Shown: positions 1 through 6,522, counted from the first letter of the stretch. The stretch: 11,989 nt of DNA from Candidatus Neomicrothrix sp. UBA2110 (GCA_002331465.1 DCYM01000085.1:9350-21338), one strand, 5' to 3'. Translations and numbers: made by a program. The notes: generated by a model from the letters alone, not told the origin.

Positions 1-1233
1 GTCAATCAAATCGATTGCTTTGTCCGGTAAATGGCGGTCCGCTATGTAGCGGTCAGCCAAATTGGCTGCTGCTACTAATGCCTGGTCGGTGATCGTCACT
101 CTGTGATGAGATTCGTAACGATCACGCAGTCCCTTAAGAATTTCGATGGTGTGGCTGACTGTTGGCTCTTCAACTCGTATCGGTTGAAAGCGCCGTTCTA
201 AAGCAGCGTCTTTTTCGAGATATTTGCGATATTCCTCAAGGGTCGTGGCGCCAATTGTTTGTAATTCGCCACGCGCCAACATCGGCTTCAAAATTGAGGC
301 TGCGTCAATCGCTCCCTCGGCAGCTCCCGCTCCCACCAACGTATGTAACTCGTCAATAAACAAGATGATGTCACCACGCGTTTTGATCTCTTTTAGGACT
401 TTCTTCAGTCGTTCTTCGAAATCTCCCCGATAACGCGACCCCGCTACGAGCGCACCGAGATCAAGGGTGTACAGCTGCTTTGCGCGCAGGGTTTCCGGGA
501 CTTCTCCCGCAACAATTTTTTGCGCCAGCCCTTCGACTATTGCTGTCTTGCCAACTCCTGGTTCACCGATAAGCACCGGGTTGTTCTTGGTTCGTCGGGA
601 GAGCACCTGCATCACGCGTTCGGTTTCGCGCATCCTGCCGATAACTGGGTCGAGTGCCTTGTCTCGAGCATTCTGAGTGAGGTTGCGACCGAATTGGTCA
701 AGTACAGCTGATCCGCCTTGTGGGCCATCACCGCGATCTGCTGAACCTCCAACGGTTTCTTTTCCGGGTTCAGAACCTTCCCCTTGGCCCGAACCGCTAT
801 AGCCCGACAACAATTGAATCACTTGTTGTCGAACACGAGATAGATCAGCTCCTAGCTTGACAAGAACTTGGGCCGCCACTCCCTCGCCTTCTCGGATTAG
901 ACCTAACAGAATGTGTTCGGTGCCGATGTAGTTGTGACCGAGTTGGAGGGCTTCACGGAGTGATAGTTCAAGAACTTTTTTAGCTCGCGGGGTGAAGGGA
1001 ATATGACCGCTCGGCGACGACCCGCCTTGCCCAATTATTTCCTCAACTTGACTGCGAACCGCTTCTAACGAAATCCCCAACGATTCGAGAGCTTTTGCCG
1101 CGACACCTTCACCCTCGTGGATAAGCCCCAAAAGGATGTGCTCTGTTCCGATGTAGTTGTGGTTGAGAAGGCGAGCTTCCTCTTGAGCAAGCACAACAAC
1201 TCGGCGGGCTCGATCGGTAAACCTTTCAAACAC
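1..1233 (-). CDS. clpC: ATP-dependent Clp protease ATP-binding subunit ClpC (N-terminal half; runs off left edge)
   Basis: AAA+ unfoldase that feeds proteins to the ClpP peptidase in the cytoplasm. 411 residues are visible, about half the usual length (around 840); the rest lies beyond base 1, and the last visible residues (AIDLID) belong to the first AAA+ domain. Visible parts: two Clp_N repeats at about residues 1-70 and 76-145, both containing HNYIGTEHILLGLI; a Gly-rich linker at about 145-175; Walker A GEPGVGKT at 223-230; Walker B IILFIDE with D294 and E295; an arginine-finger type LERRF at 345-349. The two Clp_N repeats are also visible in the DNA, sharing 12 identical bases exactly 225 bp apart (925-936 and 1150-1161). 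The start is GTG (1231-1233), chosen because GGAGG lies 5 nt upstream and the protein then begins MFERFTDRARR, as ClpC proteins do. The gene is divergent from the prenyl synthase. Identification is very secure. Confidence 0.97.
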   Translation of the reverse strand, partial: MFERFTDRARRVVVLAQEEARLLNHNYIGTEHILLGLIHEGEGVAAKALESLGISLEAVRSQVEEIIGQGGSSPSGHIPFTPRAKKVLELSLREALQLGHNYIGTEHILLGLIREGEGVAAQVLVKLGADLSRVRQQVIQLLSGYSGSGQGEGSEPGKETVGGSADRGDGPQGGSAVLDQFGRNLTQNARDKALDPVIGRMRETERVMQVLSRRTKNNPVLIGEPGVGKTAIVEGLAQKIVAGEVPETLRAKQLYTLDLGALVAGSRYRGDFEERLKKVLKEIKTRGDIILFIDELHTLVGAGAAEGAIDAASILKPMLARGELQTIGATTLEEYRKYLEKDAALERRFQPIRVEEPTVSHTIEILKGLRDRYESHHRVTITDQALVAAANLADRYIADRHLPDKAIDLID

Positions 1234-1238
1234 TGAAT

Positions 1239-1243
1239 CCTCC
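1239..1243 (-). promoter_or_regulatory. Ribosome binding site of clpC
   Basis: GGAGG on the minus strand, 5 nt before the GTG at 1233. It fixes the non-ATG start; no ATG near this point would give the conserved ClpC N-terminus. Confidence 0.8.
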
Positions 1244-1281
1244 AGGAGGCAAGTGTGCCCACAGGTGACGGGCGTTACTGG

Positions 1282-1309
1282 AGTGTAACCGGGCGAATGC
1301 TGTTGTCTT
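1282..1309 (-). promoter_or_regulatory. Possible clpC promoter
   Basis: On the minus strand, TACACT (1282-1287) fits the actinobacterial TANNNT -10 box and lies 16 bases downstream of AAGACA (1304-1309), a 4 of 6 match to TTGACA. Transcription from here would give a leader of about 40 nt carrying the clpC ribosome site. The -10 overlaps an inverted repeat GTTAC-6 nt-GTAAC (1274-1289). This is a pattern match only; the expected clpC regulators (ClgR, CtsR, HspR) were not recognised here. Confidence 0.25.
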
Positions 1310-1358
1310 GCAGCAGTTGTCTCTCAAACCGCAGGAAACCGTTTTGCCGACACTCAAA

Positions 1359-1370
1359 TGAAACGTTTCA
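1359..1370. promoter_or_regulatory. 12-bp perfect palindrome, operator-like
   Basis: TGAAACGTTTCA is a perfect palindrome with a central CG, in the 181-bp region between the divergent clpC and prenyl synthase genes, about 45 bp before the prenyl synthase start. The shape (AAACGTTT core with central CpG) resembles operators of LacI-family repressors. No such regulator is in the window, so the binding protein is unknown. A 12-bp palindrome can also arise by chance. Confidence 0.35.
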
Positions 1371-1402
1371 GGCTAGATCGAGTTGTCGTTTAGCTTTGCA
1401 GT

Positions 1403-1408
1403 TAAGTT
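1403..1408 (+). promoter_or_regulatory. Candidate -10 box of a leaderless promoter for the prenyl synthase gene
   Basis: TAAGTT matches TANNNT and ends 6 nt before the GTG at 1415, the spacing expected if transcription starts on the first base of the start codon. No Shine-Dalgarno sequence precedes this GTG. No convincing -35 box is seen. Confidence 0.35.
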
Positions 1409-1414
1409 TGCATC

Positions 1415-2401
1415 GTGGTTTCCCTCACTCCCCTTCAACACCGCGAGGATCCCAGCGAGGATCTACGGCGAGTGGAGACGGCGTTACGAGATGCCGCGAT
1501 GACTGACGATGACTTCTTGACTGAAGTGGCGTCTCACCTCATACCGGCTGGTGGCAAACGATTGCGGCCCGCGTTTGTAATTGCAGCAGCGCTTTCTTTG
1601 GACTCTAAGGGTGAGCGCGCCGAGGCCATGACCAACGCAATGGTGCGGGGCGGGGTAGCGGTTGAACTGGTCCATTTAGGGTCCCTCTATCACGATGATG
1701 TAATGGACGAAGCCGAAACGCGGCGGGGCATCGAAGCGGTGAACCATCGTTGGGGGAACCTGACAGCAATTCTTGCTGGTGATTTTCTTCTCGCAAAAGC
1801 TTCGGAATTGGCTGCTTCGTTGGGGACCGAAGTCGCTGAGTTACTTGCCGCAACAATTGGGCGGCTCTGCGAGGGGCAGGTTCGTGAGTTGCAACTGATT
1901 TATGACATCACCCGAACAGAAGAACAGTATTTGCAGGCTATTGCTGGAAAAACGGCTGCACTTTATGCCACCTCGTGTCGTATTGGCGGGTTAGTAGCTG
2001 GCGCAGACCGGGGGGTGGTCGACCGATTGACCGAATTCGGTCACGCGTACGGTATGGCATTTCAAGTTGTCGACGACATTCTTGATCTCGTGGCAACCGA
2101 TGAGGAACTTGGTAAGCCTTCGGGCAACGACCTGCGAGAAGGTGTTTATACCCTGCCCGTGATTCGGATGATCGCGTCGGACGATCCGGTGACGGCCCTA
2201 CTAGGTCAACCGTTAGACGAAGAGACGCTGGACAAAGCTAGGAGAGCAGTGGTTGACGGGACCGAAATCGCAACGTCGAAAGTAACTGCCGAGGGTTTCG
2301 TTGGTGATGCCGTGAAAGCACTCGACGCTTTGCCTGACACGCCTGGTGTTTTGGGGATGCGCGACGCAGCTACAAATCTGTTGTCGGCTCTTGACCGTTA
2401 G
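1415..2401 (+). CDS. Polyprenyl diphosphate synthase, long-chain trans type
   Basis: Makes a long isoprenoid diphosphate by adding isopentenyl diphosphate units to an allylic primer; in actinobacteria this usually supplies the menaquinone side chain. 328 residues, normal length. Motifs: GGKRLRP at 46-52, first Asp-rich motif DDVMD at 94-98, GQVREL in the middle, second Asp-rich motif DDILD at 220-224 followed by the usual GKPSGNDLREG stretch. The residues 5 and 4 before the first DD are Gly89 and Ser90; small residues here, rather than the aromatics of farnesyl synthases, point to a long product, and SLYHDDVMDEA resembles mycobacterial GrcC-type enzymes. The GTG start has no ribosome site but sits 6 nt after a -10-like box, so the mRNA may be leaderless. 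A DHPS-like gene begins 20 bp downstream and is probably co-transcribed. Family certain; product length inferred. Confidence 0.93.
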   Translation: MVSLTPLQHREDPSEDLRRVETALRDAAMTDDDFLTEVASHLIPAGGKRLRPAFVIAAALSLDSKGERAEAMTNAMVRGGVAVELVHLGSLYHDDVMDEAETRRGIEAVNHRWGNLTAILAGDFLLAKASELAASLGTEVAELLAATIGRLCEGQVRELQLIYDITRTEEQYLQAIAGKTAALYATSCRIGGLVAGADRGVVDRLTEFGHAYGMAFQVVDDILDLVATDEELGKPSGNDLREGVYTLPVIRMIASDDPVTALLGQPLDEETLDKARRAVVDGTEIATSKVTAEGFVGDAVKALDALPDTPGVLGMRDAATNLLSALDR

Positions 2402-2411
2402 CGACGTCTGC

Positions 2412-2415
2412 GGAG
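2412..2415 (+). promoter_or_regulatory. Ribosome binding site of the DHPS gene
   Basis: GGAG lies 6 nt before the GTG at 2422 and 10 bp after the prenyl synthase stop. It supports the GTG start and translation from a shared transcript. Confidence 0.55.
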
Positions 2416-2421
2416 CTTCTG

Positions 2422-3270
2422 GTGTGGCCAATCAACCGTAGCTATCAAGCAACGAGTTTCGATCCGGGACGCGGACCGGTGTGGGATTGGGGCCACCGCA
2501 CGTATGTCATGGGGATCGTCAACGCTACTCACGATTCTTTTTCAGGTGATGGCATTGATGGCCAAATCGATAAAGCCGTGCTGTTAGCCACCGAGTTCGA
2601 GGCCTGTGGTGTCGACGTGATCGATATTGGAGGTGCGTCGTCGCGCCCCGGTGCTGAACCAACACCTGTTGCCGTGGAGAAATCTCGTGTTGTTCCCGTA
2701 ATTGAAGCGGTGCGCGACGCGGTAAATCTACCCATATCGATCGACACAACCTGGGCGGTCGTCGCAGAGGCCGCGTTAGACGCGGGAGCCACGGTGGTTA
2801 ACGACATCACTGGTTTCCTCCTAGATCCCGATCTTTCGTCACTCGTGTCTCAGCGCGGAGTGGGCGCCGTGGTGATGCACAACCAGCGAGGGCGAGAGCA
2901 TCGCGATGTGATCGATGACATCGTTGCCGGCTTCGATGAAACTCTCGCTGTATGTGAGTCCGCTGGGATTGAGCTATCAAATTTGATCTTGGACCCGGGC
3001 TTTGGATTCGGATGGTCAGTTGAACAGAATTTGGAAATATTGCGTCGGCTACCAGAATTGACCGAATTCGAGTTGCCGCTGCTCATCGGCACGTCGCGAA
3101 AGTCATCTATTGGCACTGTGTTAGGCAGCGATATCGGAGAACGATTGTTCGGCACAGCGGCAAGTGTCGCTCAAGCAATTTGTGGGGGCATTGACGCGAT
3201 CCGAGTTCACGATGGAGCCGAAATGCGTGATGTTGTAATGATGACAGACGCAATTGTGCGATCTAACTGA
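2422..3270 (+). CDS. folP: Dihydropteroate synthase-like protein, motif-divergent
   Basis: DHPS joins p-aminobenzoate to 6-hydroxymethyl-dihydropterin diphosphate in folate synthesis. 282 residues, normal length for the TIM-barrel family. Seen in order: MGIVNATHDSFSGDG at 30-44, DIGGASSRPGAE at 68-79, SIDTT with D108, VNDITG with N127 and D128, MHNQRG, LDPGFGFG, GTSRKSSIG with R226 and K227, and RVHDGAEMRD with R261 and H263. The fold and most pterin-site residues are kept, but two conserved loops are altered: the usual T-P-D-S-F has His37 for Pro, and the usual G-G-E-S-T-R-P-G reads GGASSRPG. It may be the cell's only DHPS with relaxed loops, or a paralogue like mycobacterial FolP2 that has another role. 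It lies 20 bp after the prenyl synthase, away from folB and folK. Its stop is one base from the convergent dehydrogenase stop. Confidence 0.85.
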   Translation: MWPINRSYQATSFDPGRGPVWDWGHRTYVMGIVNATHDSFSGDGIDGQIDKAVLLATEFEACGVDVIDIGGASSRPGAEPTPVAVEKSRVVPVIEAVRDAVNLPISIDTTWAVVAEAALDAGATVVNDITGFLLDPDLSSLVSQRGVGAVVMHNQRGREHRDVIDDIVAGFDETLAVCESAGIELSNLILDPGFGFGWSVEQNLEILRRLPELTEFELPLLIGTSRKSSIGTVLGSDIGERLFGTAASVAQAICGGIDAIRVHDGAEMRDVVMMTDAIVRSN

Positions 3271-3271
3271 G

Positions 3272-4567
3272 TCAGTTCACCGCCTGATCAACGGAATGGT
3301 ATTCACCGTCGAAGCCAAGATACTCAGATCCATCGTTGCGGTAGAAGGAAGCAGCCTTTGCTTGCTCTAGAACCGCAAGCATCGACGGCAGTTGGCCACC
3401 CTCCCTGTGTATTCGATCGATCACCCGCTTTGGGTTCAGATGATCCAGCATCTCGAATGGGCCGTGTACCCAGTTAAAACCCCACCGGATCGCGTTATCG
3501 ATGTTGACGACGTCATCAGCAATTTCGGGCACTAAGCCCGCTGCATACCTCAGAGTTCCACCAAAAACTTTCCAAGCGAGTTCTCCCGCTGGGGAATCTT
3601 CAAAGATCACCTCGCCAAGCTCTGCCGCAGCGCCTTCGAGTGCACCTGGTAGCGCATCGCGCCATGTTTCGTTGAGAAGGTCGAAGGTTTCTTTGCTACG
3701 GGTACCGTCATCTAACTTGATTTGGCGAGAGAAACCACCACCGGCTTTTCGGCCGAGCTGGCCGTTGTCATGCATCCGTTGTTCAGCTGGTGGAAACGCC
3801 GTGTAGGCGTGCCCCGCATCCGCTTGAGGCAAGTTAGTTGCAAGGTTTTTCCCTACGAGTTCCATCACGTCGAGACCAATGAGATCAATCAGCCCGTAAA
3901 GCCCGGTGGGAGGAAGGCCTACGGGAGCCGCAAGAATCGCGTCTACCGTCTCTTGATTCATCCCTTCGCGGAGGAAGGGTTTTGCGAGATGTAACCCTGA
4001 GAGCATGAAGAAGCAGCCAATACGGTTGCCAATGAAATTGACGGTGTCTTTTGCGTGCACGACACCTTTGCCGAGACGCTTGTCACCGAATTCGGCAAAC
4101 GCGGCAATCACATCATCATGAGTGTCTTCACCGGGGACAAGCTCGAATAGGCGCATCACCTTCACAGGATTAAAGAAGTGCGTGATTGCGACGTCGGCAC
4201 GAAACCGAGGAGTCATTCCTTCAGATATGTGCCGCAGGGGGATGCCCGAGGTGTTCGACGAAATAACCGAGCCGTCTTTTCGGATCAGTTCCAACCGGTT
4301 AAAAAGTTCTCGTTTTACTGTCAGGTCTTCTACAACAGCCTCACAAACCCAGTCGTAATCTGAAACTGCTTCCAGATCGGTCTCTACGGTGCCTGTTGTC
4401 ACTAAATGCTGAGCGTCCTGGTCAACTTGTTGCAGAGCGGCCTTGACAGCATCTGCGTTCATGTCGAGCAATAGGACGCGGCATCCAGCAGCCGCGCTCG
4501 CTGCGGCGATGCCGGCACCCATGGTTCCGGCGCCGACTACAGCAACGGATTCAATTGATCGAGACAA
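3272..4567 (-). CDS. 3-hydroxyacyl-CoA dehydrogenase, FadN-like dehydrogenase half without hydratase domain
   Basis: Oxidises L-3-hydroxyacyl-CoA to 3-ketoacyl-CoA with NAD+ in fatty-acid beta-oxidation. 431 residues. N-terminal Rossmann fold with GAGTMG at 12-17 and D35 at the end of the second strand; SSNTSG with S107; THFFNP with catalytic-type H130, and E142 twelve residues on, the spacing of the His-Glu pair in known enzymes; NFIGNR later. Two all-alpha C-terminal domains follow, the second starting near GFNWVHGPFEMLD. This arrangement is the dehydrogenase part of FadN-type proteins (near 790 residues), which continue into an enoyl-CoA hydratase domain; here the protein ends after the second alpha domain. 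The start is TTG (4565-4567): GGAGG lies 8 nt upstream, and the protein then begins directly before the Rossmann strand. A longer open frame to 4765 overlaps the upstream gene and is rejected. It follows the acyl-CoA dehydrogenase by 53 bp in one operon. Confidence 0.9.
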   Translation of the reverse strand: MSRSIESVAVVGAGTMGAGIAAASAAAGCRVLLLDMNADAVKAALQQVDQDAQHLVTTGTVETDLEAVSDYDWVCEAVVEDLTVKRELFNRLELIRKDGSVISSNTSGIPLRHISEGMTPRFRADVAITHFFNPVKVMRLFELVPGEDTHDDVIAAFAEFGDKRLGKGVVHAKDTVNFIGNRIGCFFMLSGLHLAKPFLREGMNQETVDAILAAPVGLPPTGLYGLIDLIGLDVMELVGKNLATNLPQADAGHAYTAFPPAEQRMHDNGQLGRKAGGGFSRQIKLDDGTRSKETFDLLNETWRDALPGALEGAAAELGEVIFEDSPAGELAWKVFGGTLRYAAGLVPEIADDVVNIDNAIRWGFNWVHGPFEMLDHLNPKRVIDRIHREGGQLPSMLAVLEQAKAASFYRNDGSEYLGFDGEYHSVDQAVN

Positions 4568-4575
4568 GATGTATT

Positions 4576-4580
4576 CCTCC
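4576..4580 (-). promoter_or_regulatory. Ribosome binding site that sets the TTG start of the hydroxyacyl-CoA dehydrogenase
   Basis: GGAGG on the minus strand, 8 nt before the TTG at 4567, in the 53-bp gap after the acyl-CoA dehydrogenase stop. No ATG or GTG is available at a usable distance. Confidence 0.75.
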
Positions 4581-4620
4581 GAAAAATTCGACTCAGCGGG
4601 CAACAAATTTCGTTTCAGCG

Positions 4621-5772
4621 TTATCGACCAACAATTTGTCGTCCGATGATCTCTTTCATTATTTCCGTCGTGCCGCCATAGATCGTCTGGACTCTCGCAT
4701 CGGCATATGCACGAGCAATCGGATACTCGTTCATAAATCCGTAGCCACCAAACAGCTGAAGGCATCGTGTGATGGTCCGTAACTGCATTTCAGTGCACCA
4801 CCATTTAGCTTCAGCGGCGTCCTCCGCTGTCAACTCGCCCCCATTGAGAGCTTCGATTTGGCGGTCTATGAAAACCCACGCCATATCAAGTTCGGTTTTC
4901 ATCTCGGCGAGTTCAAACCGAGTGTTCTGGAACGATGAAATCTTTTGACCGAATGCCTCGCGATCAGTGACGTATTCGACTGTCCAATCGAACGCAGCCT
5001 GAGCCGAAGCTGTTCCCGTTATTGCGATAGACAGCCGTTCTTGTGGAAGGTTGTTCACGAGGCTCAAAAAGCCTGCTCCCTCTCCACCTAAAACGTTTTC
5101 TTCTGGCACAAATACGTCATCAAAGAATAACTCTGCAGTGTCTTGGCTCTTCATACCTAGCTTGTCGAGATTTCGTCCTCGTTCAAACCCTTCCATTCCT
5201 TCTTCAAGAACAACAAGAGAGATTCCTTTGTGCTTTTGCGAAGGGTCGGTCTTCACGGCCGTGATTACGAGGTCACTGTTGATGCCGTTGGTGATGAAAG
5301 TTTTGGAGCCATTGACGACGTAGCCAGCTCCGTCGCGAATAGCTGTTGTTCCCATCGACGCTAGATCTGAACCCATTGCGGGTTCGGTCATAGCAATTGC
5401 GCTCATCAGGTCGCCGTTAACAAGACCCGGCATCCACCGATCTGCCTGTTCCTCGTTGCAGTAGTTCAGAAAATAAGGCAGGCAAACATCGTTGTGTAAC
5501 GTGATGCACATGCCCGAGCCGACCACTGCGGCTCGTTGAATTTCTTCATTAATGATTGAGTTATACCGAAAGTCATCAACCCCACCTCCGCCATAGGACT
5601 CAGGGGCTGCCATACCGAGGAAGCCAAGCGATCCCGCCTTTCGAAACATTCCTTTGTCGACTTTTCCGTCATGTTCCCATTTCTCGTGGTTGGGAACGAT
5701 CTCCTGCTCCACAAACGCTCGAACGGAGTCGCGGAACATGTCGTGTTCTTCATCAAAGATGACGCGGCGCAT
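4621..5772 (-). CDS. Acyl-CoA dehydrogenase, long-chain (LCAD)-like
   Basis: FAD enzyme for the first step of beta-oxidation, making a trans-2-enoyl-CoA. 383 residues, full length. Seen: N-terminal helical domain with SYGGGGVDD; family signature AMTEPAMGSDLAS; SKTFITNG; KLGMKSQDTAEL; DREAFGQKISSFQ; LQLFGGYGFMNEYPIARAYAD; C-terminal YGGTTEIMKEIIGRQ. The position of the catalytic Glu of medium-chain enzymes (YEGT) is Gly366 here, while Glu245 in LPQERL matches the alternative base on the helix used by LCAD and isovaleryl-CoA dehydrogenases. The enzyme should therefore be active, with long or branched substrates likely. The start is the ATG at 5772, which gives the family N-terminus MRRVIFDEEHDMFR; a farther upstream ATG at 5844 would add 24 unrelated residues and overlap the divergent thioesterase. 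First gene of a two-gene operon with the hydroxyacyl-CoA dehydrogenase. Confidence 0.93.
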   Translation of the reverse strand: MRRVIFDEEHDMFRDSVRAFVEQEIVPNHEKWEHDGKVDKGMFRKAGSLGFLGMAAPESYGGGGVDDFRYNSIINEEIQRAAVVGSGMCITLHNDVCLPYFLNYCNEEQADRWMPGLVNGDLMSAIAMTEPAMGSDLASMGTTAIRDGAGYVVNGSKTFITNGINSDLVITAVKTDPSQKHKGISLVVLEEGMEGFERGRNLDKLGMKSQDTAELFFDDVFVPEENVLGGEGAGFLSLVNNLPQERLSIAITGTASAQAAFDWTVEYVTDREAFGQKISSFQNTRFELAEMKTELDMAWVFIDRQIEALNGGELTAEDAAEAKWWCTEMQLRTITRCLQLFGGYGFMNEYPIARAYADARVQTIYGGTTEIMKEIIGRQIVGR

Positions 5773-5778
5773 GCCGTG

Positions 5779-5784
5779 ACCGTA
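5779..5784 (-). promoter_or_regulatory. Candidate -10 box of a leaderless promoter for the acyl-CoA dehydrogenase
   Basis: TACGGT on the minus strand fits TANNNT and ends 6 nt before the ATG at 5772. No ribosome site is seen in front of this ATG. A TTGACC lies too close upstream (3 bp) to be its -35 box. Confidence 0.35.
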
Positions 5785-5823
5785 CTGGGTCAAGGTGCCT
5801 GCCTGCGAGACGAGTTGGCACGG

Positions 5824-5829
5824 TAGCGT
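5824..5829 (+). promoter_or_regulatory. Candidate -10 box of a leaderless promoter for the thioesterase
   Basis: TAGCGT fits TANNNT and ends 7 nt before the ATG at 5837, which has no ribosome site. It lies in the 64-bp divergent gap shared with the acyl-CoA dehydrogenase promoter. Confidence 0.3.
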
Positions 5830-5836
5830 GCGAGAC

Positions 5837-6496
5837 ATGAGCACCTGGGATGCAGTGAGTCGAGCCGCCAGTGCGATGCGCCGCTTAAATCGTGCACTTT
5901 CTGGCCGTCAACTCCCTGACGAAGCTCTCGATGAAATCACCGGCACTATCCACGATCTTGGGGATCGCTTTAGTGCCGGAACCGATAGAAGCAAACTCGA
6001 CGACATGCTGACGCGCCCTCACCTCGCTGCGATTTATGCCGGTCAGTACACACCGCTTGACCTTGAAGTTGGAGAAGAGATCGAATTTGACCCTTTTTCC
6101 ATTGCGGGCGGTGAGTTTCATCCGGCGTCAATCGGGCTGAAATTCATCAAGGAATCGGATGAATGTGTTGTCAGCACAGGCGCAATTGATCCGATGTTTG
6201 CAGGGCCTCCTGAGCGCGTTCACGGCGGCGTTCAGGCGCTCATCATTGATGAGGTAATGGGCGCTCTCAATCGTATGCGGGGCCGCCAGGCTTACACTGC
6301 CTACCTTCATGTTGACTATCGGGGTCCCGCACCTTTAGGCGTGGATCTGACGTTTCGTGCCTGGGTCGATCAGACCGATGGTAGGAAAATTTATTTGAAA
6401 GGGTCGGGAGAGGGCCCTGAAGGTCGCTTCATGGAAGCAGAGGGCTTATTCGTCCAGCGCGAAGATCAACCCGAGGGATCCCTCCCGAGTCCGTAG
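5837..6496 (+). CDS. PaaI-family hotdog-fold acyl-CoA thioesterase
   Basis: Probably hydrolyses an acyl-CoA to free acid and CoA in the cytoplasm; the substrate cannot be read from the sequence. 219 residues. The hotdog domain is in the C-terminal half: GPPERVHGGVQALIIDEVMG at 123-142, with the H129-G-G turn and D138/E139 on the central helix where PaaI and THEM4-type enzymes place catalytic residues, then strands at AYLHVDYRGPAPLG and TFRAWVDQTDGRKIYLKG. The first 80 or so residues are a charged helical extension I cannot assign. The ATG at 5837 was preferred to a GTG-type start at 5795 because the latter adds 14 unlike residues and would reach further into the divergent promoter. Divergent from the acyl-CoA dehydrogenase by 64 bp, which suggests a shared role in acyl-CoA turnover. 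Convergent with lysS. Confidence 0.85.
   Translation: MSTWDAVSRAASAMRRLNRALSGRQLPDEALDEITGTIHDLGDRFSAGTDRSKLDDMLTRPHLAAIYAGQYTPLDLEVGEEIEFDPFSIAGGEFHPASIGLKFIKESDECVVSTGAIDPMFAGPPERVHGGVQALIIDEVMGALNRMRGRQAYTAYLHVDYRGPAPLGVDLTFRAWVDQTDGRKIYLKGSGEGPEGRFMEAEGLFVQREDQPEGSLPSP
6473..6484. repeat. 12-bp perfect palindrome at the 3' end of the thioesterase gene
   Basis: GAGGGATCCCTC, inside the last codons of the thioesterase and just before its stop at 6496. It could be half of a convergent-end structure together with the palindrome at 6509-6522, or plain coding sequence. There is no T-run after it. Confidence 0.4.
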
Positions 6497-6508
6497 CGCG
6501 GCCTGAGT

Positions 6509-6522
6509 GGACCCTAGGGTCC
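6509..6522. terminator. 14-bp perfect palindrome between convergent genes; weak terminator candidate
   Basis: GGACCCTAGGGTCC fills the space between the thioesterase stop (6496) and the lysS stop (6523). As RNA it folds to a 5-bp stem with a CUAG loop on either strand. No U-tract follows, so if it terminates transcription it does so as the U-less type seen in actinobacteria. The palindrome is certain; the function is a guess from position. Confidence 0.4.

Noticed and set aside
925..1161. Direct DNA repeat (12 identical bases 225 bp apart) as a possible mobile or recombination repeat
   Set aside because: It is explained by the duplicated Clp_N domain of clpC, in phase and 75 codons apart.
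1255..1506. 83-codon plus-strand open frame spanning the clpC upstream region
   Set aside because: It runs out of frame into the prenyl synthase gene and has low-complexity, Ser/Arg-rich translation; it has no ribosome site and no family resemblance.
4568..4765. Longer N-terminus of the hydroxyacyl-CoA dehydrogenase, giving 497 residues from 4765
   Set aside because: It overlaps the acyl-CoA dehydrogenase coding region by about 145 bp, the added residues match nothing in the family, and a strong GGAGG precedes the TTG at 4567.
5773..5844. Upstream ATG at 5844 for the acyl-CoA dehydrogenase
   Set aside because: It adds 24 residues not found in the family and overlaps the divergent thioesterase start.
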